Below are positions 17,784 through 27,109 of a stretch of 64,000 nt of DNA, piece after piece. The DNA is taken from the NCBI GenBank assembly GCA_023212645.1, contig JALBYC010000001.1:1054001-1118000 (forward strand), given 5' to 3'. Position 1 is the first letter of the stretch, and every line of letters begins with the position of its first letter. The notes under the pieces were generated by a model that was not told where the DNA came from, searched no databases, and was given only the letters and a program-made list of their open reading frames with translations. Position numbers and translations under genes: made by a program. The stretch comes from Farysia itapuensis. Lineage: Eukaryota; Basidiomycota; Ustilaginomycetes; Ustilaginales; Ustilaginaceae.

Positions 17784-18569
17784 ATGCAGCTCAGCCGCTC
17801 GTTGTACGCCCAACTAGGCATCCTCGCGCTATCCTCCGTCATAGCGTGCCAGAACTTGGACGGTGAATTCAACAGAGGCTCCGATGAGCACAAGTTCAAC
17901 AAGCGAGGAACCCACGTTCACCACCACTACCACAACGACGCACCGGCAGCTGCGCCGGCTGCTCCCGCTGTTGTACAGGCTCCAGCGAGAGGCGGCATGT
18001 TTGGCGGAGGCATGATGCAGAATGTCGCCACGGGAACGCTCATGGCTGGCGGAGCTGCTTTTGCCGGAACTGCCGGTCACATTGCCGCCGAAAACATGTT
18101 TGGCGATAAAAAGGACGACAAAGAAGCTGACAAGAAGGAGGAGGACAGCTCTGACGATAAGTCGCATCACGAGTCGCACAAGAGCGATACGCAGCAGGAG
18201 ACCACGCCGCCTGCTCAAGCTCAGCCCGTGGTCCAGTCTCAGCCTGTGGGACAGGCTCAGTCTGTTGCGCCGAACCTGGCTCAACCTGCAGCGGAATTTC
18301 TGCCCATTTATAGGTACAATGCACCCTCGCAGCCCCAAGCCAAGGTCGAGTACCAGCAGGTGCCCTATGTGCCTCTGGCATACCTCTACCCGGAGGGAAC
18401 CAGCCCGTACGCACCCGTGAGCTCGGACAACGGTTTCCTACGCACGCCCTCCAACTCAGCTGATCAGATCATCTCCCCGGCGGCTAACTCGAACTCCGGC
18501 TTTGCGCTGCAGAGCAACGGCGCAGCTGGAAACATCCCCGGCATCGGTCCAGTCGTGCGAGCGCCCTGA
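17784..18569 (+). CDS. Putative secreted, effector-like protein (261 aa)
   Basis: The family is not recognised. Residues 1-22 form a clear secretory signal (basic start, hydrophobic LGILALSSVIA core). A dibasic KR at 40-41 would suit Kex2 cleavage. After it come an HVHHHYHND stretch (44-52), an Ala/Pro spacer, a Gly/Met/Ala-rich segment (about 70-103, GGMFGGG...LMAGGAAFAG) that could be membrane-active or a glycine zipper, a Lys/Asp/Glu/Ser charged block (108-128), and a Gln/Pro/Ser-rich tail with possible PVVQSQPVGQAQ repeats. There is a single cysteine, at the signal cleavage region, so it is not a disulphide-rich type. It converges on GWT1, 61 bp away. The alternative is a cell-wall or mitochondrial glycine-zipper protein. 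Smut effectors are often small secreted proteins like this, but its role here is inference. Confidence 0.65.
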   Translation: MQLSRSLYAQLGILALSSVIACQNLDGEFNRGSDEHKFNKRGTHVHHHYHNDAPAAAPAAPAVVQAPARGGMFGGGMMQNVATGTLMAGGAAFAGTAGHIAAENMFGDKKDDKEADKKEEDSSDDKSHHESHKSDTQQETTPPAQAQPVVQSQPVGQAQSVAPNLAQPAAEFLPIYRYNAPSQPQAKVEYQQVPYVPLAYLYPEGTSPYAPVSSDNGFLRTPSNSADQIISPAANSNSGFALQSNGAAGNIPGIGPVVRAP

Positions 18570-18630
18570 TCCTGATAAGTAGTGCTTTGTTGAATGAGAA
18601 ATAAGTCGATCCATCTATGTGAGTTCTATG

Positions 18631-20835
18631 CTATAGCTTGAGCCGGAGGTTTCGTGAGGTTAAAAAGGCGGCAGCGGCACAACACGCGCCGGTGTATACG
18701 GTGACGATGAGAAAAGCAAGCCAGTCATTGGTGTACATTGTTTGCAACGAGACATTGACCAAGCCGGTCAAGAGGTTGGCGATCAAGAAGACGGTGAGCG
18801 AGTGGCGATTGAGATCGGCGAGGATCTTGGGCGTGACTGCATCCGAGGAGAGCTTGGCGCGTGTCTGCGCAGGAGCTTCTTGATCGGTGCCGGCGGGAGT
18901 TTGCGAGTCATACTGCACCGGCCGAAGGAAGCAGTAGTAAATGAGGACATAGCAGAGGAGGAAGGAAGTGTTGAAGGCCGTCACCCATAACACGTACGGA
19001 AGGTTGGCAAGCCTCCTGCTAGTCTGCAGCCCAAGCAGACGAACAACTCCATACCCGCCCCACCACAAGATGGACAAACTCGCCAAGACCATGGCCAATT
19101 TGTCCGTCTTCGGTCTCAGCCGTCTTGAGCGCAGCTTGCGATACGCGTAATACGGGTCGAGTGGCAAGACGTAGTGTCCAAGATCGAGACCGAGGTAGAA
19201 GATTGCCAGATAGCCCGGTAAACTCGTCAAGCCTTCCTTGTTCTGCTCAATCAGAGTAGTGCGTGGAGTTGTCGAGATAGCCCAGTCTTGCCACAAGGTG
19301 TGGCTCAATAGCATCTGGTGCAGCCCAGACAGCGCCAAGCCCAGCAGACTGTACCTGATCCAGCGGGAGAATGGCCGCGAGAGTGTGGCAGCAAAGGGCA
19401 AAAGGGCCAAAGTGATGAAAAAGTTCCAGTGCACGCCATACTCGGTCACATGCTCCGGATACTCTACCCCTTTGACCATGACGACCCGGACCATGCCGAG
19501 CAGAATCAAGGGTAGACTCTTGCGAAAGTCGGAGAGTAGCTGGCGCCTTACCGAGGTAAAGCGATTGGAGGGACTACGCAAGAAGGGCAGCGCTGAGATG
19601 ATGCCGAGCGAGAAGACAAAGGACCCAACGCCCATGTCCATCCAACTCGTACCCCACGTCTCACACTTTGAGAACTCGCGTGGAAAGACGGGAAAATCGA
19701 CAGCCAAGATGGCCACAACAGTGACCAGCATCATGTGAGCTCGATAAACGGTCAAGAACGGCTGTGGACGAACATACTGTGAGCTTTCCAGCTGCTTTGT
19801 TTGTGCAGGCGGGTGAATGTTTGAAGTTGCTGCTGTGGGTTGTGGCGTGTACTCGACGTCGGGACGGTTTTGGCGGGCGTATGGATCGACCACGCTTCGG
19901 GCGAGCGGAGACATTGGCGAGGAGCTGGACAAGATCGAATGACCATCAGATGCATCGGTCGGGTGCGAGAGCTGAAGCACGGGTGGTTTGTTCCCACGTG
20001 CTGGTCGGAACGTGGCTTTTGGCAGCACCTGGAAAGGATCTGGACTGCTGTGCGCCGAGATGGGTGTCTCTACGGATGTTGAAGATGACGAGGGTGATTC
20101 TGGATGGGACGTAGACGCTCGCTCATCAGCCGTTCCAGCATCGTCGTAATAGGTGGGGGGCGCGGCGGTTGCGTGTGCGGCGTCAGCGGCCGAGTCTATC
20201 GAAACGCGGAAGGGCAAGTCCGTTTGCAGAGCTGCCGGATCTGCTGCTGGTTTCTTCAGAGTTCCTTGGAGGTCCGCAGCATCTTTTGCTTCGTGGATAT
20301 ACTTGGACGACCAATGCTGCGGTTGATTGCGTCGACTTTCGCTATTATGAGAGCGAGCTGATGGAGTTGATCTGAAGATGATTGCGATCAACACGGCCAT
20401 GACACCATTGAGGAGCACTAAGTTGGACGACATGACAGTCTGAGCAGCAATTGCTGGTACAATGAGGACCATGAACTCTAGCTGCCAATCAGCGAGCTTG
20501 TCAAGAGCCTGCAGTAGCTGCGTGCGTGGCACATTACGAAGGTCTGAGCTTCGCTGTTGCTGTGCATGGCGTAGCCTTGCCAAGCGAATCACGGCCCAGA
20601 GTGCATACGTCGTGAGCATCACCAGCCCAAGGAAATTGACTCTGTGGATAGAGCTGCCGGTCTGGTCTGCGATCCACGCTTCCTTGAGCGTCTTGTACGA
20701 TGCACTGCTCAGATCTAGTGCATCAATGTGGCTAACTGGCGGCACGAGTCCCTTTCCATGTGAGAGATGGCGATGTCTGCTGAGAACATCGGCAGCTGTA
20801 CCAGCCGCGTCTGTTCTGCGCATCTGAGAAGCCAT
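18631..20835 (-). CDS. GWT1: GPI-anchor inositol acyltransferase GWT1 (PIG-W)
   Basis: This is an ER multi-spanning enzyme that acylates the inositol of GlcN-PI during GPI-anchor synthesis and is needed for cell-wall mannoproteins. The start is set at the ATG at 20835 (MASQMRRTD, 734 aa); an in-frame ATG at 20847 is equally possible, while the frame further upstream lacks an ATG. Family hallmarks are YKTLKEAWIADQTGSS (47-62), VDFPVFPREFSKCETWGTSWMDMG (about 379-402) and repeated hydrophobic spans through the C-terminus. A hydrophilic Ser/Pro/Ala-rich loop of about 200 residues (157-356) is inserted between the early and central membrane spans, making the protein far longer than yeast Gwt1 (about 490 aa). 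It is divergent from the inositol phosphatase gene across 172 bp. Confidence 0.9.
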   Translation of the reverse strand: MASQMRRTDAAGTAADVLSRHRHLSHGKGLVPPVSHIDALDLSSASYKTLKEAWIADQTGSSIHRVNFLGLVMLTTYALWAVIRLARLRHAQQQRSSDLRNVPRTQLLQALDKLADWQLEFMVLIVPAIAAQTVMSSNLVLLNGVMAVLIAIIFRSTPSARSHNSESRRNQPQHWSSKYIHEAKDAADLQGTLKKPAADPAALQTDLPFRVSIDSAADAAHATAAPPTYYDDAGTADERASTSHPESPSSSSTSVETPISAHSSPDPFQVLPKATFRPARGNKPPVLQLSHPTDASDGHSILSSSSPMSPLARSVVDPYARQNRPDVEYTPQPTAATSNIHPPAQTKQLESSQYVRPQPFLTVYRAHMMLVTVVAILAVDFPVFPREFSKCETWGTSWMDMGVGSFVFSLGIISALPFLRSPSNRFTSVRRQLLSDFRKSLPLILLGMVRVVMVKGVEYPEHVTEYGVHWNFFITLALLPFAATLSRPFSRWIRYSLLGLALSGLHQMLLSHTLWQDWAISTTPRTTLIEQNKEGLTSLPGYLAIFYLGLDLGHYVLPLDPYYAYRKLRSRRLRPKTDKLAMVLASLSILWWGGYGVVRLLGLQTSRRLANLPYVLWVTAFNTSFLLCYVLIYYCFLRPVQYDSQTPAGTDQEAPAQTRAKLSSDAVTPKILADLNRHSLTVFLIANLLTGLVNVSLQTMYTNDWLAFLIVTVYTGACCAAAAFLTSRNLRLKL

Positions 20836-21007
20836 GGCAGAGTGCATCAAGACATGGCTGCAGGGAGGGGGGCAAGCAAGGTGGGACAAAGGGGCAAGCA
20901 CGTCGAACAAGGAATGCGAATAAAATGCGAGATTAAAGTTGATCTTTTTTTGGTGTTTTATTTGACAGCTGCTCCACACAAAGGTAACCATTCCTATCGG
21001 CAGTACC

Positions 21008-23005
21008 ATGGTCGATCCATATCTGCTGGCGTCAGCCATTCTCACCCAACAGGAGCATCTCAAGATTGCTCTGGTCGCCACAGATCCTCAAGCTATCGAC
21101 AGCAAGGGAAAGGCAGACACAGCATCGCAATCCCAGCGTATATTTATCATCGTTTCCAATGTAGCTGAAGGCAATGAGCAAGCATGCATCCTCGTCATCA
21201 AGCCACGCAATAGAGATCCCAACACCGCCGCCCTTCTCAAAGTCATTCCCATCCTACCAGATCTCAAGATATCAGCCGGCGATGGACTCGAAGACAGTGT
21301 ATCAAGCAGACATGATGCTGTCAAGTCGCGCAATCTGGGCTTACCAAGTGTGCAGGCCGTCCTTGACACTCTTCTCCCAGACGCGTCTCACAGAGATGCG
21401 GAGAGCGCCACCGAGAAAAGTGCGAGCTTCACCTTGTCCTACGGTACACAAAAGGCAAGTGGAACGACGACAGACATCCAGGGTCTCAAAGACTTTCTCA
21501 CTGTGTTGCGAGACTTGCTCAAAGTGTCAGAGAAGCACTCGTTTTCCCTTGCTACGACGCACCAGTGGCTCTCGGCCTATACTGATGACGTTCCCTCACT
21601 ACACCAAAACGACCCATCGCACGCTCCAAGTCAGCAAACGCCGGTATTCTCGCGCTTTACAACCAGTGCATTCGCGCCAGGTCACCGCGACAGCAGTGCG
21701 CGACCACGGCCTGCTTCACCTTCCTCGGATGAAATTCGAGTCTCAGCAGGCACGTACAACGTCAATGGTCACTGGCCACACGACCACACAAGCGTATCAG
21801 CCGGGCTGAGGAAATGGATCAAGGCAGACGAAGATCCAGATCTGATCGTCATCGGTCTTCAAGAGGCTGATACTTCGAGCGGCGCCTATCTTTACTACTC
21901 GCCTGCAAGGGAAGAAGCATGGACACGCGCTGCTTTCGAGGCACTCGGTCGACATGCCGGGCAATACAGCAAAGTGGCTTCTAAGCAGCTTGTCGGGCTT
22001 CTCATCCTTGTCCTTGCTCGGAATCTGATCCAAGACTCGATTACCAACATTGCCACCGCTACAGCTTCCGTGGGACTCGGAGGCTTTGTCGCCAACAAGG
22101 GCGCCGTCGGCGTGCGGCTTGAGATTGGCCAGAGAGCTCTGTGCTTTGTCAACTCACATCTTGCTGCATTCGAAGGAGCTGAAGCCATGGAACGTCGGTG
22201 CTGGGACTGGACAGAGATTTACAAACGGATGCGCTTCAAGGTCGAAGTACCAGCTCTGGACTTTTGGGAAGCCTCAACCGACAAAGATACCCATCAGTCA
22301 TCACCTGGCTCCAGGAACCCTTTTCAAACAGTGCACGATGCTCAGTCACACACTCTCAGCGCTAAGACCGCCGCAACAGGCAGCTCAGCTGAAAAGGTAC
22401 ACCGTGATGGTAGGTTCAGCTCTACGTTGGACGAGCTGATCGACGATGCTGGTCATATGAAATTGGACGCCGGTAGGAAGTTTGAGCATGCATCTGACTC
22501 GGACGACCGGTCGGAAACATCCATGGACACGGTCGAGTATGCAATCACCGACCACGACGTAATTATCCACCTGGGCGACCTCAATTTTCGGATCGATCTC
22601 TCGCATTCAGAAGCACATCGTCTGATCGCCCAAAACGACTTGCGCGTACTGTACCGCTTTGATCAACTGGCGTCTTTGCGCACAAGTCACACTCTGTTTG
22701 ATCACTTTGACGAAGGCGTGATCGACTTTGCCCCGACGTACAAGTTCGACAAAGGCACAGATCGGTATGATACGTCGGAGAAGATGCGTGTGCCCGCGTG
22801 GACTGACCGCATTCTCTGGTCTGTAACGCGCAACTGGCCCGACGTCGCCACTTCTGACGTAGACCACGCAGAAAGCAAAGAAAATGCTTTACGAGGAAAG
22901 CAGCGCAGACAAGGCGTCACTCTGCAGTCTTACCACTCTATACCCGACATCAGACTGAGCGATCACAAGCCAGTCCGTGCCACCTTCCTTATCCGCATCA
23001 AGTAA
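21008..23005 (+). CDS. Inositol polyphosphate 5-phosphatase (OCRL/INPP5B-like)
   Basis: It hydrolyses the 5-phosphate of PI(4,5)P2 or inositol phosphates at membranes; the substrate is inferred from the family. It has 665 aa and no introns. The N-terminal 1-240 region may hold a degenerate PH-like module (about 15-80, 150-195) as in OCRL-type enzymes. The catalytic domain runs from about 243 to 664: SAGTYNVNGHW, DLIVIGLQEAD, FVNSHLAAFEGAEAMERR, DVIIHLGDLNFRID, FAPTYKFDKGTDRYDTSEK, VPAWTDRILW and LSDHKPVRATF. These supply the Mg-binding Glu, Asp and Asn and the general-base Asp-His. An insertion between the SHLAAFE and GDLNFR motifs (about 415-515) is low complexity. The protein ends right after the catalytic domain, so no ASH/RhoGAP module is present. 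The 3' end is 34 bp from COQ9's. Confidence 0.88.
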   Translation: MVDPYLLASAILTQQEHLKIALVATDPQAIDSKGKADTASQSQRIFIIVSNVAEGNEQACILVIKPRNRDPNTAALLKVIPILPDLKISAGDGLEDSVSSRHDAVKSRNLGLPSVQAVLDTLLPDASHRDAESATEKSASFTLSYGTQKASGTTTDIQGLKDFLTVLRDLLKVSEKHSFSLATTHQWLSAYTDDVPSLHQNDPSHAPSQQTPVFSRFTTSAFAPGHRDSSARPRPASPSSDEIRVSAGTYNVNGHWPHDHTSVSAGLRKWIKADEDPDLIVIGLQEADTSSGAYLYYSPAREEAWTRAAFEALGRHAGQYSKVASKQLVGLLILVLARNLIQDSITNIATATASVGLGGFVANKGAVGVRLEIGQRALCFVNSHLAAFEGAEAMERRCWDWTEIYKRMRFKVEVPALDFWEASTDKDTHQSSPGSRNPFQTVHDAQSHTLSAKTAATGSSAEKVHRDGRFSSTLDELIDDAGHMKLDAGRKFEHASDSDDRSETSMDTVEYAITDHDVIIHLGDLNFRIDLSHSEAHRLIAQNDLRVLYRFDQLASLRTSHTLFDHFDEGVIDFAPTYKFDKGTDRYDTSEKMRVPAWTDRILWSVTRNWPDVATSDVDHAESKENALRGKQRRQGVTLQSYHSIPDIRLSDHKPVRATFLIRIK

Positions 23006-23039
23006 ACACTCAGCTACGCACGTAAATGCAATGAGATTG

Positions 23040-24100
23040 TTACAACCCTAAGCTGCGAAGTACGCCTACCCAGCCGCGACCACCCCACTGAACCCACTCC
23101 TTCGAGCTCTTGAACGTAGACTCGACCGTCGCAGCCAGGCCTGAGTCTCTTCCCGCCATGATTCGACGGAAGAACTGCCGTGAGTCGTCAAAGTGGGAAA
23201 TTTGACCGGACGAAATGTGCAGCGTAGTGAGCAGGTATGCCGTGGTGAGGCGGGCGCGGACAGCGTACCAGTCGGTAGAGTCCGCGTCGAGCCAGCCCGT
23301 ACGTGCTTGCACGGCTGAATTCGTGAGCACACTCGAGACAAAGTCTGACGACAGACCGAGCATGGCGCTTGGATCTGGTATCGCCGGCAGCACAGACTTG
23401 TGCGGCAAGACAGTGTGCAGGGCCGAGGTTGAAGCCGAGTAAGATGAAAAGGCGGTGATACCCTGTCCGTGCAAAGAACCGTCTATGTCAACGTCAGAGA
23501 GCCAGAGCAATTCCACATCGTCTGACGACTTACGTGTATTAAGTGCTGTCGGACATCCCAGGAGGAAATCAGTCTGTCCTCGACGACCTGTTGAACGTTG
23601 TGCAGCGCCTTGCGCGTCTCTTCACCGCTCAGATTGGGACGCATTTCCACCCTGGTTCTTCCGGCATCTGTTCCGTCGAGCCGTGTACTCGGATGACTTC
23701 CCGAGAGAAGCTCCTGCGTGACTTGTTCAGCACTGGTGTGGTATATGGCCTTTAGATCGTGGACCTGGTTCCAAGCTTGGAACAGCTCGCTTTCAAATGC
23801 AGTTGCGGGTCCTGGGAAGAGCGTGTCTAGTATTCTGCTGCGATTGACAGGGACTTCCTTCCCTTCGCCTTCAGAGCTCGTCTCTGGCTGGGAGAGAAAG
23901 GCATACCGAGTGAAGCCATAGGCTGGCACCAAGAGTAGACATTCGAGCAGTAATCTTGTTCTCACTGGAAGTGAACGCGGTTTGCTGCCGTTCGACGCCA
24001 CTGCATTCGAGCTGAAACGTGTCAACGCCGGTGGAGCTGCCCTGGACAAAGATCTCGAGCCTGCTGTGCAGACGACTGTCCGGCTTGACGAAGCCAGCAT
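23040..24100 (-). CDS. COQ9: Ubiquinone biosynthesis protein COQ9 (two exons)
   Basis: This is a mitochondrial lipid-binding protein of the CoQ synthome that presents substrate to COQ7. Exons are 24100-23534 and 23462-23040; the 71-nt intron has donor GTAAGT at 23533 and acceptor ACAG at 23463, both in phase 0, giving 329 aa. The N-terminus (1-35) is Ser/Arg-rich, as in a mitochondrial presequence. RLLLECLLLVPAYGF (49-63) matches the family's RLLEAALPHVPxxGF start of the TetR-like fold. DTLFPGPATAFESELFQAW matches the LFPxGP...F segment, and STDWYAVRARLTTAY (251-265), followed by FDDSRQFFRRI, matches the conserved COQ9 C-terminal DxxWYxxRxxLxxxY and FxDTWxFLxxRI helices. The residues 200-235 before it are poorly conserved. 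It runs tandem with eIF2B delta, 125 bp downstream of it. Confidence 0.8.
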
Positions 24101-24225
24101 TGTGCATACATGTGAGAAGCAAACGCCTCAAGCCCAGAAAATATTCTTGTGCTCAAAATGTGGAGAAGACCAGGCAGCCAACAACACATACCAGAAGATG
24201 GACAAGCAATGTGCATTCATACATA

Positions 24226-25734
24226 CTAAACGCCGTAGAGCACATTCTTATAGTCGCGCAGGATGACACCGACACTTTCCGGCCCGGACAGACCCACCTC
24301 ACTCGCGACGGCCGAGATGTACTTGGGTGGCGTGACGTCGTACAGCAGATTGACGACGGAAAGGTTGGGTGTCGTTGTCCACTCGCTGACGGTTAGAAGA
24401 CCGCGCTTCTCGTTGCTGTCCGATTCTTCATCTGCCAAAAGCAGGTCTTGTGGATTTCCAGCCTCGTTCTGGACGAAAGAGTCGAGCTGTACCCGTTCTG
24501 AGAACTTGTACGTCTCGCAACAGACAATGACGGGAATGCCTTTCTCTTTGGCCATCATAGCGCACGACGCTGTACCAGCACGCGAGTACAATGCTCCGTT
24601 AGCAAGCAAGGCGGATGTGCCCAGTAGGAGCAAGTCTGCACGAGGCATGAGCGAGCTGAGAGAAGAAATGAGGCCGTATGCGCAAGGGATCCCAGCAGCA
24701 AGCAGGACAGAGAGCAGCGCTTTGCCTTCCAACAACGGTCTGGCATCGACAACAATGACTTCGAACTTGATACCACGCTTCCATGCAGCAAGTAGCGTGC
24801 CTTCCACCACAGACGATCGTGCAAAGGTCATGACCACGTCTCCGTCCTTGATCTTGTTTCCAGCTTGAGCCCGGATGATTTTCGAAGCGTAGACGATACG
24901 GTCGCGAATGAAGTGGTCGATGCGTTCCAGAAGGTGCTCTTTAGCTTCGTCTTCCGTCAGGTCAGCGCTAACGACGCTGATCTCGTATTTGAGGTATCGG
25001 ACGGCGACACCTTGCGATGTGCCAAGCGCACGAGCGTCTACCAAATGGCCGACCTGGGACGAAACAATTTTGAGCAAGTCTCGATTCAGTGCTTCACCTC
25101 GCGGCGTAGTGTAGTCTCGGACGACGTCTGCCATGGCCAATAGAAGGGCTGTGGCACGTGTGTCTGCTCCCATCAGCATGTAATCCGCAAGCTGCGTTGC
25201 TAAACGCAGAACCGAGGGATGGATACTCGACCGGTAGGATGCCGAGACCAGTGTCGAGACATGTGCGCTGTGAGACTTGGCGTTTGACACGTTTCCAAAC
25301 AGAGATGCTGTCGGATGAGGCTGCGGCGTTTTTGCACTGGATTCTGCGCCATCGGCAGCGTTCTTCTTGACATTCAAGGTGCTGGTAGTGGCTGGTGCGG
25401 CGTTGGATTGATGCTGTGGTGGAGCTGCAGCCGCTGTTCGACGATTGGGTCCATCTCTGCTTTGTCTGTCTGTTTGAGCTCCACCCGTGCGACTGGAACC
25501 TGCTTGTGATGGACCCTTGGCTGCGCTCTCGGATGGACCTCCTCGATCCGCTACTTTGGCTGCACGCCGCGCAGCTTTTTCTTCCTTTGCTGATTTCTTG
25601 TCTGCAGCTTCTTTCTTCGCCTGTTCCTTGCCTTTTCCCGCAGCGTTTGGAGAACCGCTTGGAGCAAAATCTTTGCGGGCAGCTGCAGGTGTTGAGCTGG
25701 ACGCCGCTGGCGCGCTTGGTGTTTGTTCAGCCAT
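24226..25734 (-). CDS. GCD2: Translation initiation factor eIF2B subunit delta
   Basis: This is a regulatory subunit of the decameric eIF2B guanine-nucleotide exchange factor for eIF2. I chose the ATG at 25734 because it has an ideal context (ACACCATGG) and the frame upstream has no ATG. It has 502 aa. The N-terminal ~130 residues are Ala/Ser/Lys/Glu-rich and charged, as in other delta subunits. The eIF2B alpha/beta/delta fold follows: YLKYEISVVSADLTEDEAKE, VVMTFARSSVVEGTLLAAW, FEVIVVDARPLLEGKALL, LLLGTSALLANGALYSRAGT, PVIVCCETYKFSERVQLDS, and the terminal VGVILRDYKNVLYGV. It is intronless and lies tandem with COQ9 on the same strand. The identification is strong. Confidence 0.92.
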   Translation of the reverse strand: MAEQTPSAPAASSSTPAAARKDFAPSGSPNAAGKGKEQAKKEAADKKSAKEEKAARRAAKVADRGGPSESAAKGPSQAGSSRTGGAQTDRQSRDGPNRRTAAAAPPQHQSNAAPATTSTLNVKKNAADGAESSAKTPQPHPTASLFGNVSNAKSHSAHVSTLVSASYRSSIHPSVLRLATQLADYMLMGADTRATALLLAMADVVRDYTTPRGEALNRDLLKIVSSQVGHLVDARALGTSQGVAVRYLKYEISVVSADLTEDEAKEHLLERIDHFIRDRIVYASKIIRAQAGNKIKDGDVVMTFARSSVVEGTLLAAWKRGIKFEVIVVDARPLLEGKALLSVLLAAGIPCAYGLISSLSSLMPRADLLLLGTSALLANGALYSRAGTASCAMMAKEKGIPVIVCCETYKFSERVQLDSFVQNEAGNPQDLLLADEESDSNEKRGLLTVSEWTTTPNLSVVNLLYDVTPPKYISAVASEVGLSGPESVGVILRDYKNVLYGV

Positions 25735-25882
25735 GGTGTCGTACTGTGGTGCAGCAGGTGTTCGCAACACAACCTTCCTAAAAAAATGTCAATTTCAGCT
25801 CAATTTCGGTTCCGCGCAAAAGAGCCCTGTCACACTGCGAATTCACCGTTCCGCCGCTCAGCAGCTTATGACTCATGCATGC

Positions 25883-27040
25883 TCATGATTGACATTTAGG
25901 GTCTTGCCAACTTGACGCTGTCTCAATAGTAGAGAGAACCGCAAATGCTGGAGCCGTTTCTGAGCAAAAAAGCAGGTTTGTCAAAGGTACCGTCACGGGC
26001 GGCCCGTCCGAAGGAAAATCGACTTCAGTGTCGAACGACAAAGAGTGCACAAACTGAGCTGAGGCGAGTATCGACGTCGATGCACAGCTTATATCATTGG
26101 AATCAAAGACTTGGTGAGGTGCAAGGCAGGAGCTGGGGTTCGAGAACAACGGGAAAGAGGACGACTGGACAGTGCCGATGCAAAGCCAGGAACATGCGGT
26201 TGTCGCGTTCAATCCACCGTCTGTCTGCCGCTGGGCAAGGGTCATCATGTCCCACTGTCGCTGTGCTGCGTTTGCTCTGTGCTGCGTCAGAGCCAGCGCG
26301 ATGATCTTGTCCATGAAGGCAGCGGCCGATTTGCCAACGAGCTTTTGCAGAGCCCGATAATCTTGTACAAAGCCAGTACGACGCGGTTGTGCCGCTCGAT
26401 CCAGCGATAATTGGCGGCGGGGCAGATGTCCTCGTGTCCCAGTGTCGCTGTGGACGAACACTGGTGACATGTCAACGTCTCTCGAACCGGCACGAGCAGG
26501 CGGCACCGCAGAGTCTCCGACACCTGAGCGTTGCTCAAGGTGAATGCCGTTGTTGTCGGCAGCAGCGTAAGCCAAATTCGGCCCAAGTAGCTGGAGCTCT
26601 CCAGCTTCGCTCCGAGCTGGACGTCGTCCAAGGATTTCAAAAGACGATCCTCGACAAGTTTGTGGTGTTCTTGGATCACCTGCCTGGGAGACAGGTGGTC
26701 CTCCTCTTCGTTTGCGTTGCCACGGGAGTGTCCACAGAGCGTGGCTACCAAGCTCGCCGACGCCTGGGACGCGGCAGCGTACAAATTGGCGGCTAGGTCG
26801 GCGTGCTGCGTCAGCCCAAGACCACCAAGTCGCGTTGGCAGGGACAGAAGATCTTCCTGGACCGTTGACAAGTCCAGGTCCGGGCGCTCGTTCGCACCAG
26901 CGCGAGAAGCGAGCCAAGCAACATTTTCGAGTATATCCTCGCCCAGCACGGCCCAGGCCCGCTCAGGTCCCGTCGGGTCGATTTGGCGCAAGAGGTGGCG
27001 GACAAGAAGCTGCAAACTGCAAAGCAAAAGGAGAAATACG
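25883..27040 (-). mobile_element. Decayed, 5'-truncated LINE-type reverse-transcriptase 3' end
   Basis: Reading right to left from about 27040, a frame without an ATG encodes the region C-terminal to the polymerase core of fungal non-LTR reverse transcriptases: LLRQIDPTG, LSLPTRLGGLGLTQHADLA, a ~100-residue spacer, and then the Cys/His knuckle C-x2-C-x7-H-x3-C (CHQC...H...C) followed by RWIERHN. The frame breaks at 26287. A second minus-strand frame is open down to 25883 and probably continues the remnant after a frameshift. No palm-domain YADD motif is present upstream, so the copy is 5'-truncated as is typical of LINEs. No poly-A tail or target-site duplication was recognised by eye. The remnant is clearly non-functional. 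Confidence 0.65.
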
Positions 27041-27109
27041 TGCTGCTTGGGTAACTATCGCAGCGCCTCAATTGCCGCCATCGCCGTCTGGACCTAGCTG
27101 GAAGAGAGA

